DNA of 17,416 bases from Planctomycetota bacterium (GTDB taxonomy: Bacteria > Planctomycetota > Planctomycetia > Pirellulales > Thermoguttaceae), in contig JAJYGU010000154.1 of NCBI GenBank assembly GCA_021784975.1, forward strand, positions 1-17,416. Direction: 5' to 3'. Below, piece by piece: positions 1 through 10,625 of this stretch (the first letter of the stretch is position 1; each line of letters starts with the position of its first letter). The notes beneath the pieces are model-generated. The model did not search any database. It was given only the letters and a program-made list of their open reading frames with translations, and had not been told where the DNA came from. A program made the translations under genes and the position numbers.

Positions 1-131
1 AGCCGCCGGGCCGCCAGAACCACTGCCGCCGCACTCAGCAAACCCAACAGCCCGGCCGACATCCAGCCAGCGATGACGGCCGGCAACCCATTCAGGCCGC
101 CATCCAGGCTCCACAAACGCTCGCTGCTCAT
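1..131 (-). CDS. N-terminal fragment of an unidentified membrane protein (runs off window)
   Basis: Only the first 43 codons are inside the window; the gene continues past position 1. The ATG at 131-129 lies 8 bp downstream of the metK stop codon (TAG at 142-140). It has only a weak purine-rich stretch (GGGA) before it, so it may be translationally coupled to metK. The peptide starts with a short polar segment (MSSERLWSLDGG) and then becomes strongly hydrophobic and alanine/leucine-rich from about residue 17 to 41, ending in two arginines. That pattern suggests one transmembrane helix or an uncleaved signal anchor. There are too few residues to assign a family, and no function is claimed. The tight spacing makes co-transcription with metK likely. 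Confidence 0.5.
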   Translation of the reverse strand, partial: MSSERLWSLDGGLNGLPAVIAGWMSAGLLGLLSAAAVVLAARR

Positions 132-139
132 GTGTCCCG

Positions 140-1309
140 CTAGCGTCCCACCGCCGCAGCCAGATCCGCGACGCGATGCGTCTTTTCCCAGGTGAACTCA
201 GGATCGTTGCGGCCGAAATGTCCGCCCGATGCCGTCTTGCGATAGATCGGCCGCCGCAGATCCAGATACTGGATGATTCCGCCGGGCGTCAACGGGAACA
301 CCTGGCGGACCACTTGGCAGAGCTTGTCGTCGTTCACCTTGCCGGTCCCCTCCGTATCGACCAGCACGCTCACCGGCTCACAGACGCCGATGGCATAGGC
401 CAACTGCACTTCGCAGCGATCGGCCAATCCGGCGGCCACGATGTTCTTGGCGACGTGGCGGGCCATGTAAGCCGCACTGCGGTCAACCTTGGTCGGGTCC
501 TTGCCGCTAAAGGCGCCACCGCCGTGTCGGGCCCAGCCGCCGTAGGTATCGACGATGATCTTCCGCCCGGTCAAGCCGCAATCCCCGAGCGGTCCGCCCA
601 CCTCGAATCGGCCGGTGGGGTTGACGTGGTAGACGATCCTGCCGTTGACCAGTTCCTTGGGAAGCAACGGATTGACGATCTGGTCGATGACGAACTGGCG
701 AATTTCTTTCTGGCAGACCTCGGGCGCGTGCTGCGTGGAGACCACCACCGTGTCGATCCGCGCCGGCTTGTTGCTGGCATACTCCACGGTCACCTGGCTC
801 TTGCTGTCGGGCCGCAACCAGGCAACCTCCGCCTTCTGCCGGGCCACGGTGAGCCGATTGAGGATCCGATGCGCCAGCGCGATCGGCAGCGGCATCAACT
901 CCGGGGTGTCGTCACAAGCGTAGCCGAACATCAACCCTTGATCGCCGGCGCCGATGTCCTTCCCTTTCGCGGCGTCTTCGTTGACGCCCATGGCGATGTC
1001 CGGGCTCTGGCGGTCGATGGAAAGCATCACCGCGCAGGTGTCGGCGCAAATGCCCATCCTATCGTCGACGTAGCCCACATCGGAAATGACCTGCCGCACC
1101 ACCGACGGATAGTCGACCACCGCCTTGGTGGTGATTTCCCCGGCTACGATAGCCACTCCGGTGGTGACCATCGTCTCGCAGGCCACCCGGCTGTACGGGT
1201 CTTGGGCGAACAGCGCATCGAGGACGCCATCCGAGATCTGGTCGGCCAGCTTATCGGGATGCCCCATGCTGACGGACTCGCTGGTGAACAAGAACTTGCC
1301 CTGTGCCAC
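140..1309 (-). CDS. metK: S-adenosylmethionine synthetase (methionine adenosyltransferase)
   Basis: Makes S-adenosylmethionine from ATP and methionine in the cytoplasm, supplying the cell's methyl donor. The 389-residue length is normal for bacterial MetK. Family hallmarks are visible: SESVSMGHPDK at residues 10-20 (ATP and metal binding), GAGDQGLMFGYA at 120-131 (methionine/adenosine loop), NPTGRFEVGGP at 230-240, and the glycine-rich GGGAFSGKD P-loop-like motif at 263-271. The start is a GTG, chosen because a consensus AGGAGG (plus-strand 1317-1322) sits 7 bp upstream and the protein then begins exactly where MetK normally does. The upstream neighbour on the same strand is waaA, 208 bp away, and a membrane protein gene follows 8 bp downstream. 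I saw no SAM riboswitch in the leader. The long plus-strand ORF opposite this gene is a shadow. Confidence 0.98.
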   Translation of the reverse strand: MAQGKFLFTSESVSMGHPDKLADQISDGVLDALFAQDPYSRVACETMVTTGVAIVAGEITTKAVVDYPSVVRQVISDVGYVDDRMGICADTCAVMLSIDRQSPDIAMGVNEDAAKGKDIGAGDQGLMFGYACDDTPELMPLPIALAHRILNRLTVARQKAEVAWLRPDSKSQVTVEYASNKPARIDTVVVSTQHAPEVCQKEIRQFVIDQIVNPLLPKELVNGRIVYHVNPTGRFEVGGPLGDCGLTGRKIIVDTYGGWARHGGGAFSGKDPTKVDRSAAYMARHVAKNIVAAGLADRCEVQLAYAIGVCEPVSVLVDTEGTGKVNDDKLCQVVRQVFPLTPGGIIQYLDLRRPIYRKTASGGHFGRNDPEFTWEKTHRVADLAAAVGR

Positions 1310-1316
1310 GAAGGTT

Positions 1317-1322
1317 CCTCCT
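1317..1322 (-). promoter_or_regulatory. Consensus Shine-Dalgarno of metK
   Basis: Read on the minus strand, this is AGGAGG, 7 bp before a GTG codon at 1309-1307. It decides the non-ATG start of metK. It is the strongest ribosome binding site I noticed in the window. Confidence 0.85.
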
Positions 1323-1359
1323 AGAATGATTTCCGCGCTCGCCGAATACTGAAATACTG

Positions 1360-1388
1360 ATTATAGGGGTACAGGAAAGCGATGCAAC
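1360..1388 (-). promoter_or_regulatory. Possible sigma70-type promoter of metK
   Basis: The minus strand reads a perfect TATAAT at 1365-1360. It lies about 40 bp upstream of the metK ribosome binding site, so the leader would be about 45 nt. The -35 region is poor: TTGCAT at 1387-1382, 16 bp upstream, matches TTGACA at only three positions. The site is plausible because metK has a 208-bp gap to waaA, but the call rests mostly on the -10 box. Confidence 0.4.
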
Positions 1389-1517
1389 GGCGCGTGGGAA
1401 GACAGATCGCTTGGCCCCGCGCTTGGTCCCCCGCTATCGGGTGTTTGGCCGGCCGGGGTGCAACTCGGAAACCCAAGGAGTTTGAAGGGTGTGAACGGCA
1501 TAAAAGGTGTGAAGGCC

Positions 1518-2972
1518 CTAGGCGTCGGGTTCCAGCGTTTTGGTTTCTCTCCCTTCGGCTGGCCGCAGATTGGCCAACTGGGCGGCGCAGAGGGTTTCGC
1601 GTCGCTTCTGAACCGCCACCGCTGCCTGCCGCTGCGGTCGAGTTGTCTTTTCCAAGCTCTCCAGAAGCCGTAACGTCCGCTCGGTGGCGCCTAATTGTGA
1701 AGAGACGAACGCTTGTGCCCGCCGGCCCAACGCGGCGGCATACTCGGGCTGCTCGAGGCAGCGCCGTACAAACTGAGCAAGACCCCGGCCATCGTTGACG
1801 ACCACGGCAGCGTCGTGCTCAAGCATGGAAAGGACAATGTCGCGGAAATTCCGCGTGTTGGGACCGAAGGAGACGGCGGCCCCGTAGGCGGCGGGTTCGA
1901 TCATGTTCTGCCCGCCGCGGTTTCCCAGGCTGCCGCCGACAAAGGCGATGTCGGCGGTGCCCCACCATGCCCCCAGTTCGCCCACCACGTCGACCAGAAG
2001 GACGCGGGGGAGGGCGGAAGGCGGAAGGCCGAGAGCGGAAGCATGCGATTTCCCTTCCGCCTCCCGCCCTCCACCCTCCGCCTTTCCCAGTTCCGTCCGC
2101 CGCTGCCACGGCAAGCCAGATGCGTCAATCAGCCTTGCCACCGCCTCGAAGCGGTCGGCGTGACGGGGAACTAGCACCAAGCGCAAGCGCGGCCATTGGG
2201 CAGCCAGTGCGCGAAACACGTCCAACACCGCCACCTCCTCGGGCTCCTGCGTGCTGCCGGCCAGGAAGACAATGTCGTCGTCAATGCCCGCCAGGGCAGC
2301 TAGACGCTGAGTTTTGGGGTTGTTGCGGTCGGTCTGCGCGCCGTCATACTTCATCGAGCCGGTGACATGGATCGCTTCCGTCCGGGCGCCCAACTGGCGA
2401 AATCGCTCGGCGTAGGTCTCGTCCTGGATCGCCAACAGGTCGATCTCGCGCAGCACGCCGGCCACGAAGGGCCGGATCCGCCGATAGCCGCGAAAGCTGT
2501 GCGGGCTCAGTCGCCCATTGATGACCGCCACGCCGGCCCCAAAATGTTTTGCCGCCCGGATCAGGTTCGGCCATAATTCCAATTCAGCCAGCACCAAGAG
2601 CCTTGGCCGGATCCGCCGCACGGCCGCCGCCACCGCCCAGGAGAAATCGAGCGGGCAGTAGAAGACCATGTATTGCGAATACTTTTTCTTGGCCAACTCC
2701 ATGCCGGTCACGGTGGTCGTTGAGATGACGCACTCCCACTCCGGCCGCTCCTTTTCGATCTGCTTCAACAGCGGGGCCAACAGGTTCACCTCGCCCACGC
2801 TCACGGCGTGCAACCACAAGCACTTCTTGTCCGAAACCCGCCGCGGCGCCAGCCCCAGAAACTTGGCCCCGTACCCCTGGCGATATTTCCCTTTCCGCAA
2901 CGACTGCCAGACGAACCAGGGCAGGCTAAAGACGAGCAAGAGCAGATAGATGAGGTTGAGCAGGTATGGCAT
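1518..2972 (-). CDS. waaA: 3-deoxy-D-manno-octulosonic acid (Kdo) transferase
   Basis: A GT30-family glycosyltransferase that adds Kdo to the lipid A precursor at the cytoplasmic face of the inner membrane; its presence suggests lipopolysaccharide synthesis. I chose the ATG at 2972 (484 aa) rather than the longer open frame, because the protein then begins with the usual N-terminal membrane anchor (residues 1-22, ending before RKGKYR) and does not overlap the upstream ORF. Visible motifs are HAVSVGE at residues 55-61 with the catalytic-type glutamate, ELELWPN, NGRLSPHSFRGYRRI, GSMKYD, and the nucleotide-sugar region GGSLGNRGGQNMIEPA near 345-360. Typical family length is 420-430 residues. Part of the excess is a roughly 28-residue low-complexity insert at about 295-322 encoded by an inverted repeat (2006-2090). 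The C-terminal tail after about residue 450 is also not family-typical. Confidence 0.95.
   Translation of the reverse strand: MPYLLNLIYLLLLVFSLPWFVWQSLRKGKYRQGYGAKFLGLAPRRVSDKKCLWLHAVSVGEVNLLAPLLKQIEKERPEWECVISTTTVTGMELAKKKYSQYMVFYCPLDFSWAVAAAVRRIRPRLLVLAELELWPNLIRAAKHFGAGVAVINGRLSPHSFRGYRRIRPFVAGVLREIDLLAIQDETYAERFRQLGARTEAIHVTGSMKYDGAQTDRNNPKTQRLAALAGIDDDIVFLAGSTQEPEEVAVLDVFRALAAQWPRLRLVLVPRHADRFEAVARLIDASGLPWQRRTELGKAEGGGREAEGKSHASALGLPPSALPRVLLVDVVGELGAWWGTADIAFVGGSLGNRGGQNMIEPAAYGAAVSFGPNTRNFRDIVLSMLEHDAAVVVNDGRGLAQFVRRCLEQPEYAAALGRRAQAFVSSQLGATERTLRLLESLEKTTRPQRQAAVAVQKRRETLCAAQLANLRPAEGRETKTLEPDA
2006..2090. repeat. Imperfect inverted repeat (GGCGGAAGG-type) inside waaA
   Basis: The left part is built from GGGCGGAAGGCGGAAGG-like units and the right part from the complementary CCTTCCGCCTCCCGCCC and CCACCCTCCGCC, meeting near the palindrome GCATGC at 2041-2046. 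The two halves could fold into a long GC-rich hairpin. The element lies fully inside waaA and keeps the frame, adding residues such as AEGGGREAEG and ALGLPPSALP between conserved family segments. Confidence 0.75.
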
Positions 2973-2979
2973 GCCGGGG

Positions 2980-3258
2980 TCAATTTCTCTCGACAGGAGC
3001 AGCGGCAGTACGCTTCCGAGTGAGGCTTCGCCTCCTGCGGACGACCAACCGGGCGAGCGCCAAGGCCACCAGCACACCCAAGGCCGGTCCACCGTACCAG
3101 ATCAACGCCGTCGACACTCCCATCTCTTGAACGGACTCTTGGAGGATCAAAGGCGTTACGCTGACATTTGGCAGCCCCTCGACCAAGAAGGAAACGTGCG
3201 CGATTCCCTCGCCAACGCTAAACGGGACTCGACACGAGCCCTCGAGGCGGCCCTGCAT
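2980..3258 (-). pseudogene. C-terminal part of the secreted protein at 3259-4047, separated by an in-frame TGA
   Basis: This 92-codon ORF is in exactly the same frame as the gene that ends at 3259. The two are separated only by one TGA, immediately followed by ATG (GGCTGAATG). The first ~45 residues look like beta-rich extracytoplasmic sequence (for example SVGEGIAHVSFLVEGLP), followed by a hydrophobic segment at about residues 50-69 (ALIWYGGPALGVLVALALA) and an RRRR-rich tail. That is the expected C-terminal membrane anchor of an exported protein, yet the ORF has no signal peptide of its own. It could still be translated separately, since GGGAGG lies 4 bp before the ATG. I think it is the severed tail of the upstream protein, through a nonsense mutation, stop-codon readthrough or a sequencing error. 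The waaA ATG follows 7 bp after its stop. Confidence 0.55.
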
Positions 3259-4047
3259 TCAGCCTCCCGGATCTTTCAGTTCAACGCGCCGGTGGGCAGC
3301 CGCGTTCCCCAACCAGCCGGCAGGGAACTCCACCTCAGCCACGGCGCGGCAGGTGTTGGGAAGGCTCACCGTTCCAACGTCGCCACCGAGTCCCGGAGTC
3401 CAGAGGCCGACAAGGAAGCGGGCCATCTCGCCCTTCTGGAATTTCAACGGCTTAGGATCGTCCCATGTGACCTGCTGTGGACCGAAGAAGTGCAGAATCG
3501 GCGCGTTGCCCGGTTGGTCGGCAAAGGCAACGTGCGCCCCCTGCTCCCAGCCGCTGGCCGAGCCAGTGCAAACCCAAAAAGGCTTCTTCCGACGCAGCTC
3601 TAGCAGAGACTTGTTTGGCTCATCGTCGCTCGGAACGATTTGCTCCACGATCAACGCTGTAACGTCGGGCATACAGGTAAGGACGGGTTTTGGGCCACCT
3701 TCAGGCCCACCTTTCGGCGTGGTGCGAAGAAAGAATCCCCGTATCACCTCAATATTGGGTCGCTCTTTCGACCGATGCCAGACATGATGGGGCGAGATGC
3801 GATCATCCGGATCCGTCAGGTCGCCGTTGCCATGGCGGTCGAGATAGAGCATATCGCCGTCGAGCACAAGCCAGACCCGGGTTCGCGTTTCCTGCCCGAA
3901 CACCAACAAGCAGTATTGCGGGCGCTTCGACTCGTAGGCCGGCTCCTTGACAAGAGATCGGTCGATCCGGCTCAAGTTGACGGCCGCCGCCGCAGTCGCT
4001 GTGAGGATGAACGAAGCCATGGCCGCCAGAACATATCGACCGCGCAT
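3259..4047 (-). CDS. Secreted protein of unknown function, possibly prematurely terminated
   Basis: 262 residues from the ATG at 4047, chosen because GGCGGAG lies about 5 bp upstream and the product then begins with a clear signal peptide: MRGR, then a hydrophobic run of about 17 residues ending in TATAAAA. An in-frame extension to 4134 adds polar residues before the signal and is rejected. After the signal comes a segment I recall from planctomycete hypothetical proteins: QYCLLVFGQ, TRVWLVLDGDMLYLDRHGNGDLTD. The acidic stretch DRHGNGDLTDPDD resembles a calcium-binding EF-hand-like loop. The C-terminal part contains CRAVAEVEFPA, likely a beta strand, and stops at TGA after KDPGG. The same frame continues for 92 more codons with a predicted membrane anchor, so the native product may be about 355 residues and membrane-anchored. 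No enzymatic motif is recognised. Confidence 0.75.
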   Translation of the reverse strand: MRGRYVLAAMASFILTATAAAAVNLSRIDRSLVKEPAYESKRPQYCLLVFGQETRTRVWLVLDGDMLYLDRHGNGDLTDPDDRISPHHVWHRSKERPNIEVIRGFFLRTTPKGGPEGGPKPVLTCMPDVTALIVEQIVPSDDEPNKSLLELRRKKPFWVCTGSASGWEQGAHVAFADQPGNAPILHFFGPQQVTWDDPKPLKFQKGEMARFLVGLWTPGLGGDVGTVSLPNTCRAVAEVEFPAGWLGNAAAHRRVELKDPGG

Positions 4048-4103
4048 GATCTCCGCCTTTCGGCATCGCCCAACATCACTCTTCCTAGATTGTGACCCTC
4101 CGA

Positions 4104-4349
4104 TCACATCGTAGCCGTTTCTGCACGCGAACATAACCGATCGGCAGACGTTGCCTCGCGCACGGCCGCAACGGGCACGGAAGATACCGCCAAGGTGTGT
4201 CCATCAGCGGAAAATATCTCCAGTTCGTAGCCGACGATCTTATCCTGGGGATCGCGGTATTCTTCCACCACCGTGCCGACGTCACCGGCGGACAAATTCT
4301 CTTCGGGAATTCGCTTTGTCACAATGACGCGATCGTACAGAGCGATCAT
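4104..4349 (-). CDS. DUF4926-like small protein
   Basis: An 81-residue protein with start ATG at 4349, just 1 bp after the TGA of the upstream ORF (TGAAATG). GGAG lies 9 bp before the ATG, inside the upstream gene's end, so translation is probably coupled. The sequence MIALYDRVIVTKRIPEENL, then AGDVGTVVEEY, then GYELEIFSADGHTLAV, matches my recollection of DUF4926: a small beta-barrel-like fold with a GDxGTVV turn. The last ~20 residues (EATSADRLCSRAETATM) look like an unconserved extension. Function is not known. Together with the DUF6883-like gene it forms a tight two-gene unit behind secA. Such small coupled pairs are often toxin-antitoxin or immunity modules, but nothing in the sequence proves that here. 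Confidence 0.78.
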   Translation of the reverse strand: MIALYDRVIVTKRIPEENLSAGDVGTVVEEYRDPQDKIVGYELEIFSADGHTLAVSSVPVAAVREATSADRLCSRAETATM

Positions 4350-4350
4350 T

Positions 4351-4683
4351 TCATTTCTCCGGGACGAGTGTAATCAAACGTGCGGCAGCCTCTCCCGCTC
4401 GAATGATCCATACTGAGCGAACTATCACGCGGCCCGCTGCGCCTGTCAGCGGACCAATAATCTCGTACTTCTCTCCAAATGCAGACGGCTTGCCTTTGTT
4501 CGCGTCCAAGGAAAGATGCTGCGCACGCAAAGCCTGTTCAAGTTCCTCGGGCCGATTCGCCGCAAAACCAGCGCGGGCGAGCAGCTCTGCCTTTGAACCG
4601 CCATCGGGGTGGTCGAGATTCAACAGGTACTCGACGATCTTCTCTCGAGAGATAATCGCTCGATCCGCGCCGGGAATACGCAT
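4351..4683 (-). CDS. DUF6883-like small protein
   Basis: 110 residues, starting at the ATG at 4683 with a strong purine-rich ribosome binding site (AAGGGAGAGGAG directly before the ATG). The start is only 10 bp after the secA stop codon. The sequence resembles DUF6883 as I remember it: an opening IPGADRAIISREKIVEYLLN, the HPDGGSKAELLARAGF segment, an ELEQALRAQHL helix, then YEIIGPLTGAAGRVIVRSVWII and a final strand RLITLVP. The predicted fold is mixed alpha/beta and cytoplasmic, with no signal peptide or membrane segment. It is followed at 1 bp by the DUF4926-like gene. I recall these two families occurring side by side in other bacteria, notably cyanobacteria, but could not check this. Biochemical role unknown; it could be a TA-like pair carried in the secA transcript. 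Confidence 0.75.
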   Translation of the reverse strand: MRIPGADRAIISREKIVEYLLNLDHPDGGSKAELLARAGFAANRPEELEQALRAQHLSLDANKGKPSAFGEKYEIIGPLTGAAGRVIVRSVWIIRAGEAAARLITLVPEK

Positions 4684-4693
4684 CTCCTCTCCC

Positions 4694-8401
<3,708 letters not shown>

Positions 8402-8590
8402 GTTGATTCGTATCGAGTGAGAAGCCAAAGAGGCGCGCAGCTTTACCCCTAGCGCACCTTCCTTGAGGTTACAATGTTGTTGGCCACTCGGCGATGCCCC
8501 CCACCGCATAGCCGGACGGTAGTGCCACCGGCGAGGCCAGCCTCTCATTAACCAGGATGCTCAGGCCGGCACAACCCTCCCCAACAAGGC

Positions 8591-8619
8591 AATCTATCCA
8601 TATCATTAAGCAGGGTCAA
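8591..8619 (-). promoter_or_regulatory. Candidate sigma70-type promoter for secA
   Basis: On the minus strand TTGACC at 8619-8614 is followed after exactly 17 bp by TAGATT at 8596-8591, matching the -35 and -10 consensus at 5/6 and 4/6. Transcription would begin near 8584, leaving a leader of about 180 nt before the chosen secA ATG at 8401. Confidence 0.5.
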
Positions 8620-8741
8620 GGACGATTGCCGGTATGCCGCATCCCCCAGTTTGGGCATACGCGGCTCCGCGTGGAGTCGCAAATGAGGACCAGGGCGAAT
8701 AGCTGACGAGTACGGCCGCCGATAATACCGTGCTTCCGTGG

Positions 8742-8773
8742 GACGGGTCGTGGCACGGGTCTCTCGACCCGTC
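8742..8773. repeat. Hairpin repeat with GACGGGTC/GACCCGTC arms
   Basis: GACGGGTC at 8742-8749 is the perfect complement of GACCCGTC at 8766-8773. An alternative tighter pairing uses ACGGGT at 8755-8760 with ACCCGT at 8767-8772. I recall near-identical sequences as dispersed repeats in planctomycete genomes. Confidence 0.65.
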
Positions 8774-8777
8774 AGAA

Positions 8778-8797
8778 GACGGCGCTGGAGAGCCGTC
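8778..8797. repeat. Hairpin repeat with GACGGC/GCCGTC arms
   Basis: GACGGC at 8778-8783 pairs with GCCGTC at 8792-8797 across 8 bp, and the element ends in the motif AGAGCCGTCCTACAG. It lies 4 bp from the preceding hairpin repeat, so the two form a compound element between divergent promoters. It could also act as a weak transcription barrier. Confidence 0.55.
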
Positions 8798-8862
8798 CTA
8801 CAGCCCGCTACGCTTTTGTCCGAGTTAGTTTGTGTGCGATCCCATCGGGTTGCGTCGTATTG

Positions 8863-8891
8863 TTGACACCCCGACTATTGTGCGCTAGAGT
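8863..8891 (+). promoter_or_regulatory. Strong sigma70-type promoter for the Gfo/Idh/MocA gene
   Basis: A perfect -35 TTGACA at 8863-8868, a 17-bp spacer, and the -10 TAGAGT at 8886-8891 (4/6 match to TATAAT). The predicted start near 8898 gives a leader of about 32 nt before the GTG at 8930. Confidence 0.7.
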
Positions 8892-8929
8892 GACAACATC
8901 TCGACTTCCCACCTCCCCAATAGGGGCCA

Positions 8930-10429
8930 GTGTCTGTGCACTCTGAACCACGACGAGTCTTGTGGCGGCTGGCCGCGAAGCGGCGCTCTCGGCGGCAATT
9001 CCTTGGCGAGTCCCTTGGGGCGGCGGCTGCGGCATTGGTCGTGCCTTCGTCGGCTTTAGGCCTCGACGGGTCCACCGCGCCGAGCAACCGCGTGATTTAC
9101 GGTTACATCGGCTGCGGCGAGCATGGCGCCGGCTGGAACTTCGACCAGGTCTTCCGCTGCCCGGACGCCCAAATTATCGCCGTATGTGACGTGGATCAGA
9201 AGCGACTGGCGGCCGCCAAGGAGAAGGTAGACGCCCATTATGCCCGGAAAGCACGCCGGACCAGCGGGGGTTGCGCCGCCCACGGAGACTTTCGCGAGTT
9301 GATCCGCCGCAAGGATCTCGACGTGGTGGGCATCGCCACGCCCGATCACTGGCACGTTATCCCGTCGATTATGGCCGCCAAGGCGGGCAAGGACGTCATC
9401 TGCGAGAAGCCGCTGACGTTGACCGTGGTGGAGGGCCGCATCCTCAGCGACGTCGTGCAGCAAACGGGTCGGATCTTCCAAACCGCCTCGGAGAATCGGT
9501 CGATCGACGTCTACATCCGCCTCATCGAATTGGTGCGCGGCGGCGTCATCGGCCGGCTCAAGCACATCGAGGTGCGGCTGCCCACGGGCAATAACAACTC
9601 GCGGGTCGGCCGCGAGGCCCGCGCAGCCTTCGAGAGGCGTTCGCCGGAGCCGCCTCCGCCGACGCTGAACTATGAGATGTGGCTTGGGCAGGCCCCCATG
9701 ATGCCCTACATCCCCGCCCGGCTCCATGGAAACTTCCGCTGGAACCTGGCCTTTTCCGGAGGGGTGATTACCGACTGGGGCGCGCACCTGGTAGACCTGG
9801 CCCAATGGGGCCATAACAGCGAACATACCGGCCCGGTGACCGTCGAAGGGAAAGGCGACTTCCCACCGCACGATGCGGTCTTCAACACCGCCCCGACGTT
9901 CGATGTCCACTACCAGTATGCCGATGGGGTGACGCTCCGCCTCTCGGCCGGCCAGGGCGATCTCGATCCCCACGTCCGGCACGCGGGACCGGTCGTCGGG
10001 CGAACCCCCGAGCCGGGCATCCGCTTTGAAGGCAGCGACGGCTGGATCGAATCCCATGGCTGGCGCGGGTCGCTCAAGGCCAGCCGCCGCCCCATGCTCG
10101 ACGCCAAGATCGACCCCCAAAAGGTCAAGCTCTATCGCCCCAGCGAAATCGTCAAGCGAACCGACGGCAGCAAGGGGGGTGAGCACCGTAATTTCCTGGA
10201 TTGCGTGAAATCCCGCAAACCTTGCTACGCGCCGGCGGAGACCGGCCACCGTACGATCACCATCCCGCACATCGGCAACATCGCCATGCTGCTTGGCCGC
10301 ATGCTCCGCTGGAACCCCGAAAGCGAGCGCTTCGTCGGCGACCCCGAGGCGGACGCCATGCTCAGCCGCAAACAACGCCAACCTTGGACCATCGCCAATA
10401 TCGACGCTTGGCTGCGGAAGAATTCGTAA
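8930..10429 (+). CDS. Tat-exported Gfo/Idh/MocA-family NAD(P)-dependent oxidoreductase
   Basis: 499 residues, likely a sugar or sugar-derivative dehydrogenase acting outside the cytoplasm. A twin-arginine signal is visible: the SRRQFLG motif at 20-26, then an alanine-rich hydrophobic stretch to about residue 44. The Rossmann domain follows, with the nucleotide-binding turn IGCGEHGAG at 60-68, strand AVCDVD, and the family signature EKPLTLTVVEG with Glu159-Lys160-Pro161, where the Lys is normally catalytic. The C-terminal half has the family's open beta-sheet domain, including GGVITDWGAHLVDLAQWG, which contributes to the active site. I chose the GTG at 8930 because AGGGG precedes it and the promoter at 8863 gives a short leader; a GTG at 8936 would change only two residues. 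Planctomycetes encode many paralogues, often next to DUF1080 proteins in carbohydrate gene sets, and a DUF1080 remnant lies just downstream. The substrate cannot be read from sequence. Confidence 0.92.
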   Translation: MSVHSEPRRVLWRLAAKRRSRRQFLGESLGAAAAALVVPSSALGLDGSTAPSNRVIYGYIGCGEHGAGWNFDQVFRCPDAQIIAVCDVDQKRLAAAKEKVDAHYARKARRTSGGCAAHGDFRELIRRKDLDVVGIATPDHWHVIPSIMAAKAGKDVICEKPLTLTVVEGRILSDVVQQTGRIFQTASENRSIDVYIRLIELVRGGVIGRLKHIEVRLPTGNNNSRVGREARAAFERRSPEPPPPTLNYEMWLGQAPMMPYIPARLHGNFRWNLAFSGGVITDWGAHLVDLAQWGHNSEHTGPVTVEGKGDFPPHDAVFNTAPTFDVHYQYADGVTLRLSAGQGDLDPHVRHAGPVVGRTPEPGIRFEGSDGWIESHGWRGSLKASRRPMLDAKIDPQKVKLYRPSEIVKRTDGSKGGEHRNFLDCVKSRKPCYAPAETGHRTITIPHIGNIAMLLGRMLRWNPESERFVGDPEADAMLSRKQRQPWTIANIDAWLRKNS

Positions 10430-10490
10430 GACGGTTGCCGATCGGCATGTTTGCCGCGAAAATTGCCGTGTTGGTGGCCGAAACGATTGT

Positions 10491-10544
10491 AACCCGAAGC
10501 GTAAGCGAGGGACGTAAGCTACTGCCTCGCTTACGCTTCGGGTT
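10491..10544. repeat. Perfect 20-bp inverted repeat, planctomycete NPKRKRG-type
   Basis: AACCCGAAGCGTAAGCGAGG at 10491-10510 is repeated exactly inverted at 10525-10544, with a 14-nt loop. Read as protein the arms give NPKRKRG or TRSVSEG, a signature I recall from spurious ORFs across planctomycete genomes, so this is a dispersed repeat. It could also terminate transcription of the upstream gene, though no U-tract follows. Confidence 0.85.
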
Positions 10545-10625
10545 GTGATGGTCGTCCCGGCAAATCTCTCATTTTCGCCCGCGCTACAGATACTTCCAGC
10601 TTCGGCACCGCCAGGAGTTCCAACG

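Larger units (their letters stand above)
8402..8929. other. Divergent intergenic region between secA and the Gfo/Idh/MocA gene
   Basis: 528 bp with no convincing gene. It holds a candidate minus-strand promoter for secA (8591-8619), two adjacent hairpin repeats (8742-8773 and 8778-8797), and a strong plus-strand promoter (8863-8891). The segment 8402-8590 would be a long secA leader of about 180 nt. I see no recognisable riboswitch in it. Apart from these items the region appears featureless. Confidence 0.7.

Noticed and set aside
176..1324. 382-codon plus-strand ORF
   Set aside because: Lies antisense to metK; its composition is a GC-rich codon shadow with no family features.
1310..1517. 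Possible SAM riboswitch upstream of metK
   Set aside because: I looked for a conserved SAM-binding fold in the 208-bp gap and leader and found no recognisable core; only a -10 box and a ribosome site.
2973..3092. 40-codon N-terminal extension of waaA
   Set aside because: Overlaps the preceding ORF and precedes the normal membrane anchor; the ATG at 2972 fits the family start.
4091..4108. TGTGA-N8-TCACA, CRP-like palindrome before the secreted-protein gene
   Set aside because: The CRP consensus has a 6-bp spacer, and the site overlaps the end of the DUF4926-like gene; probably chance.
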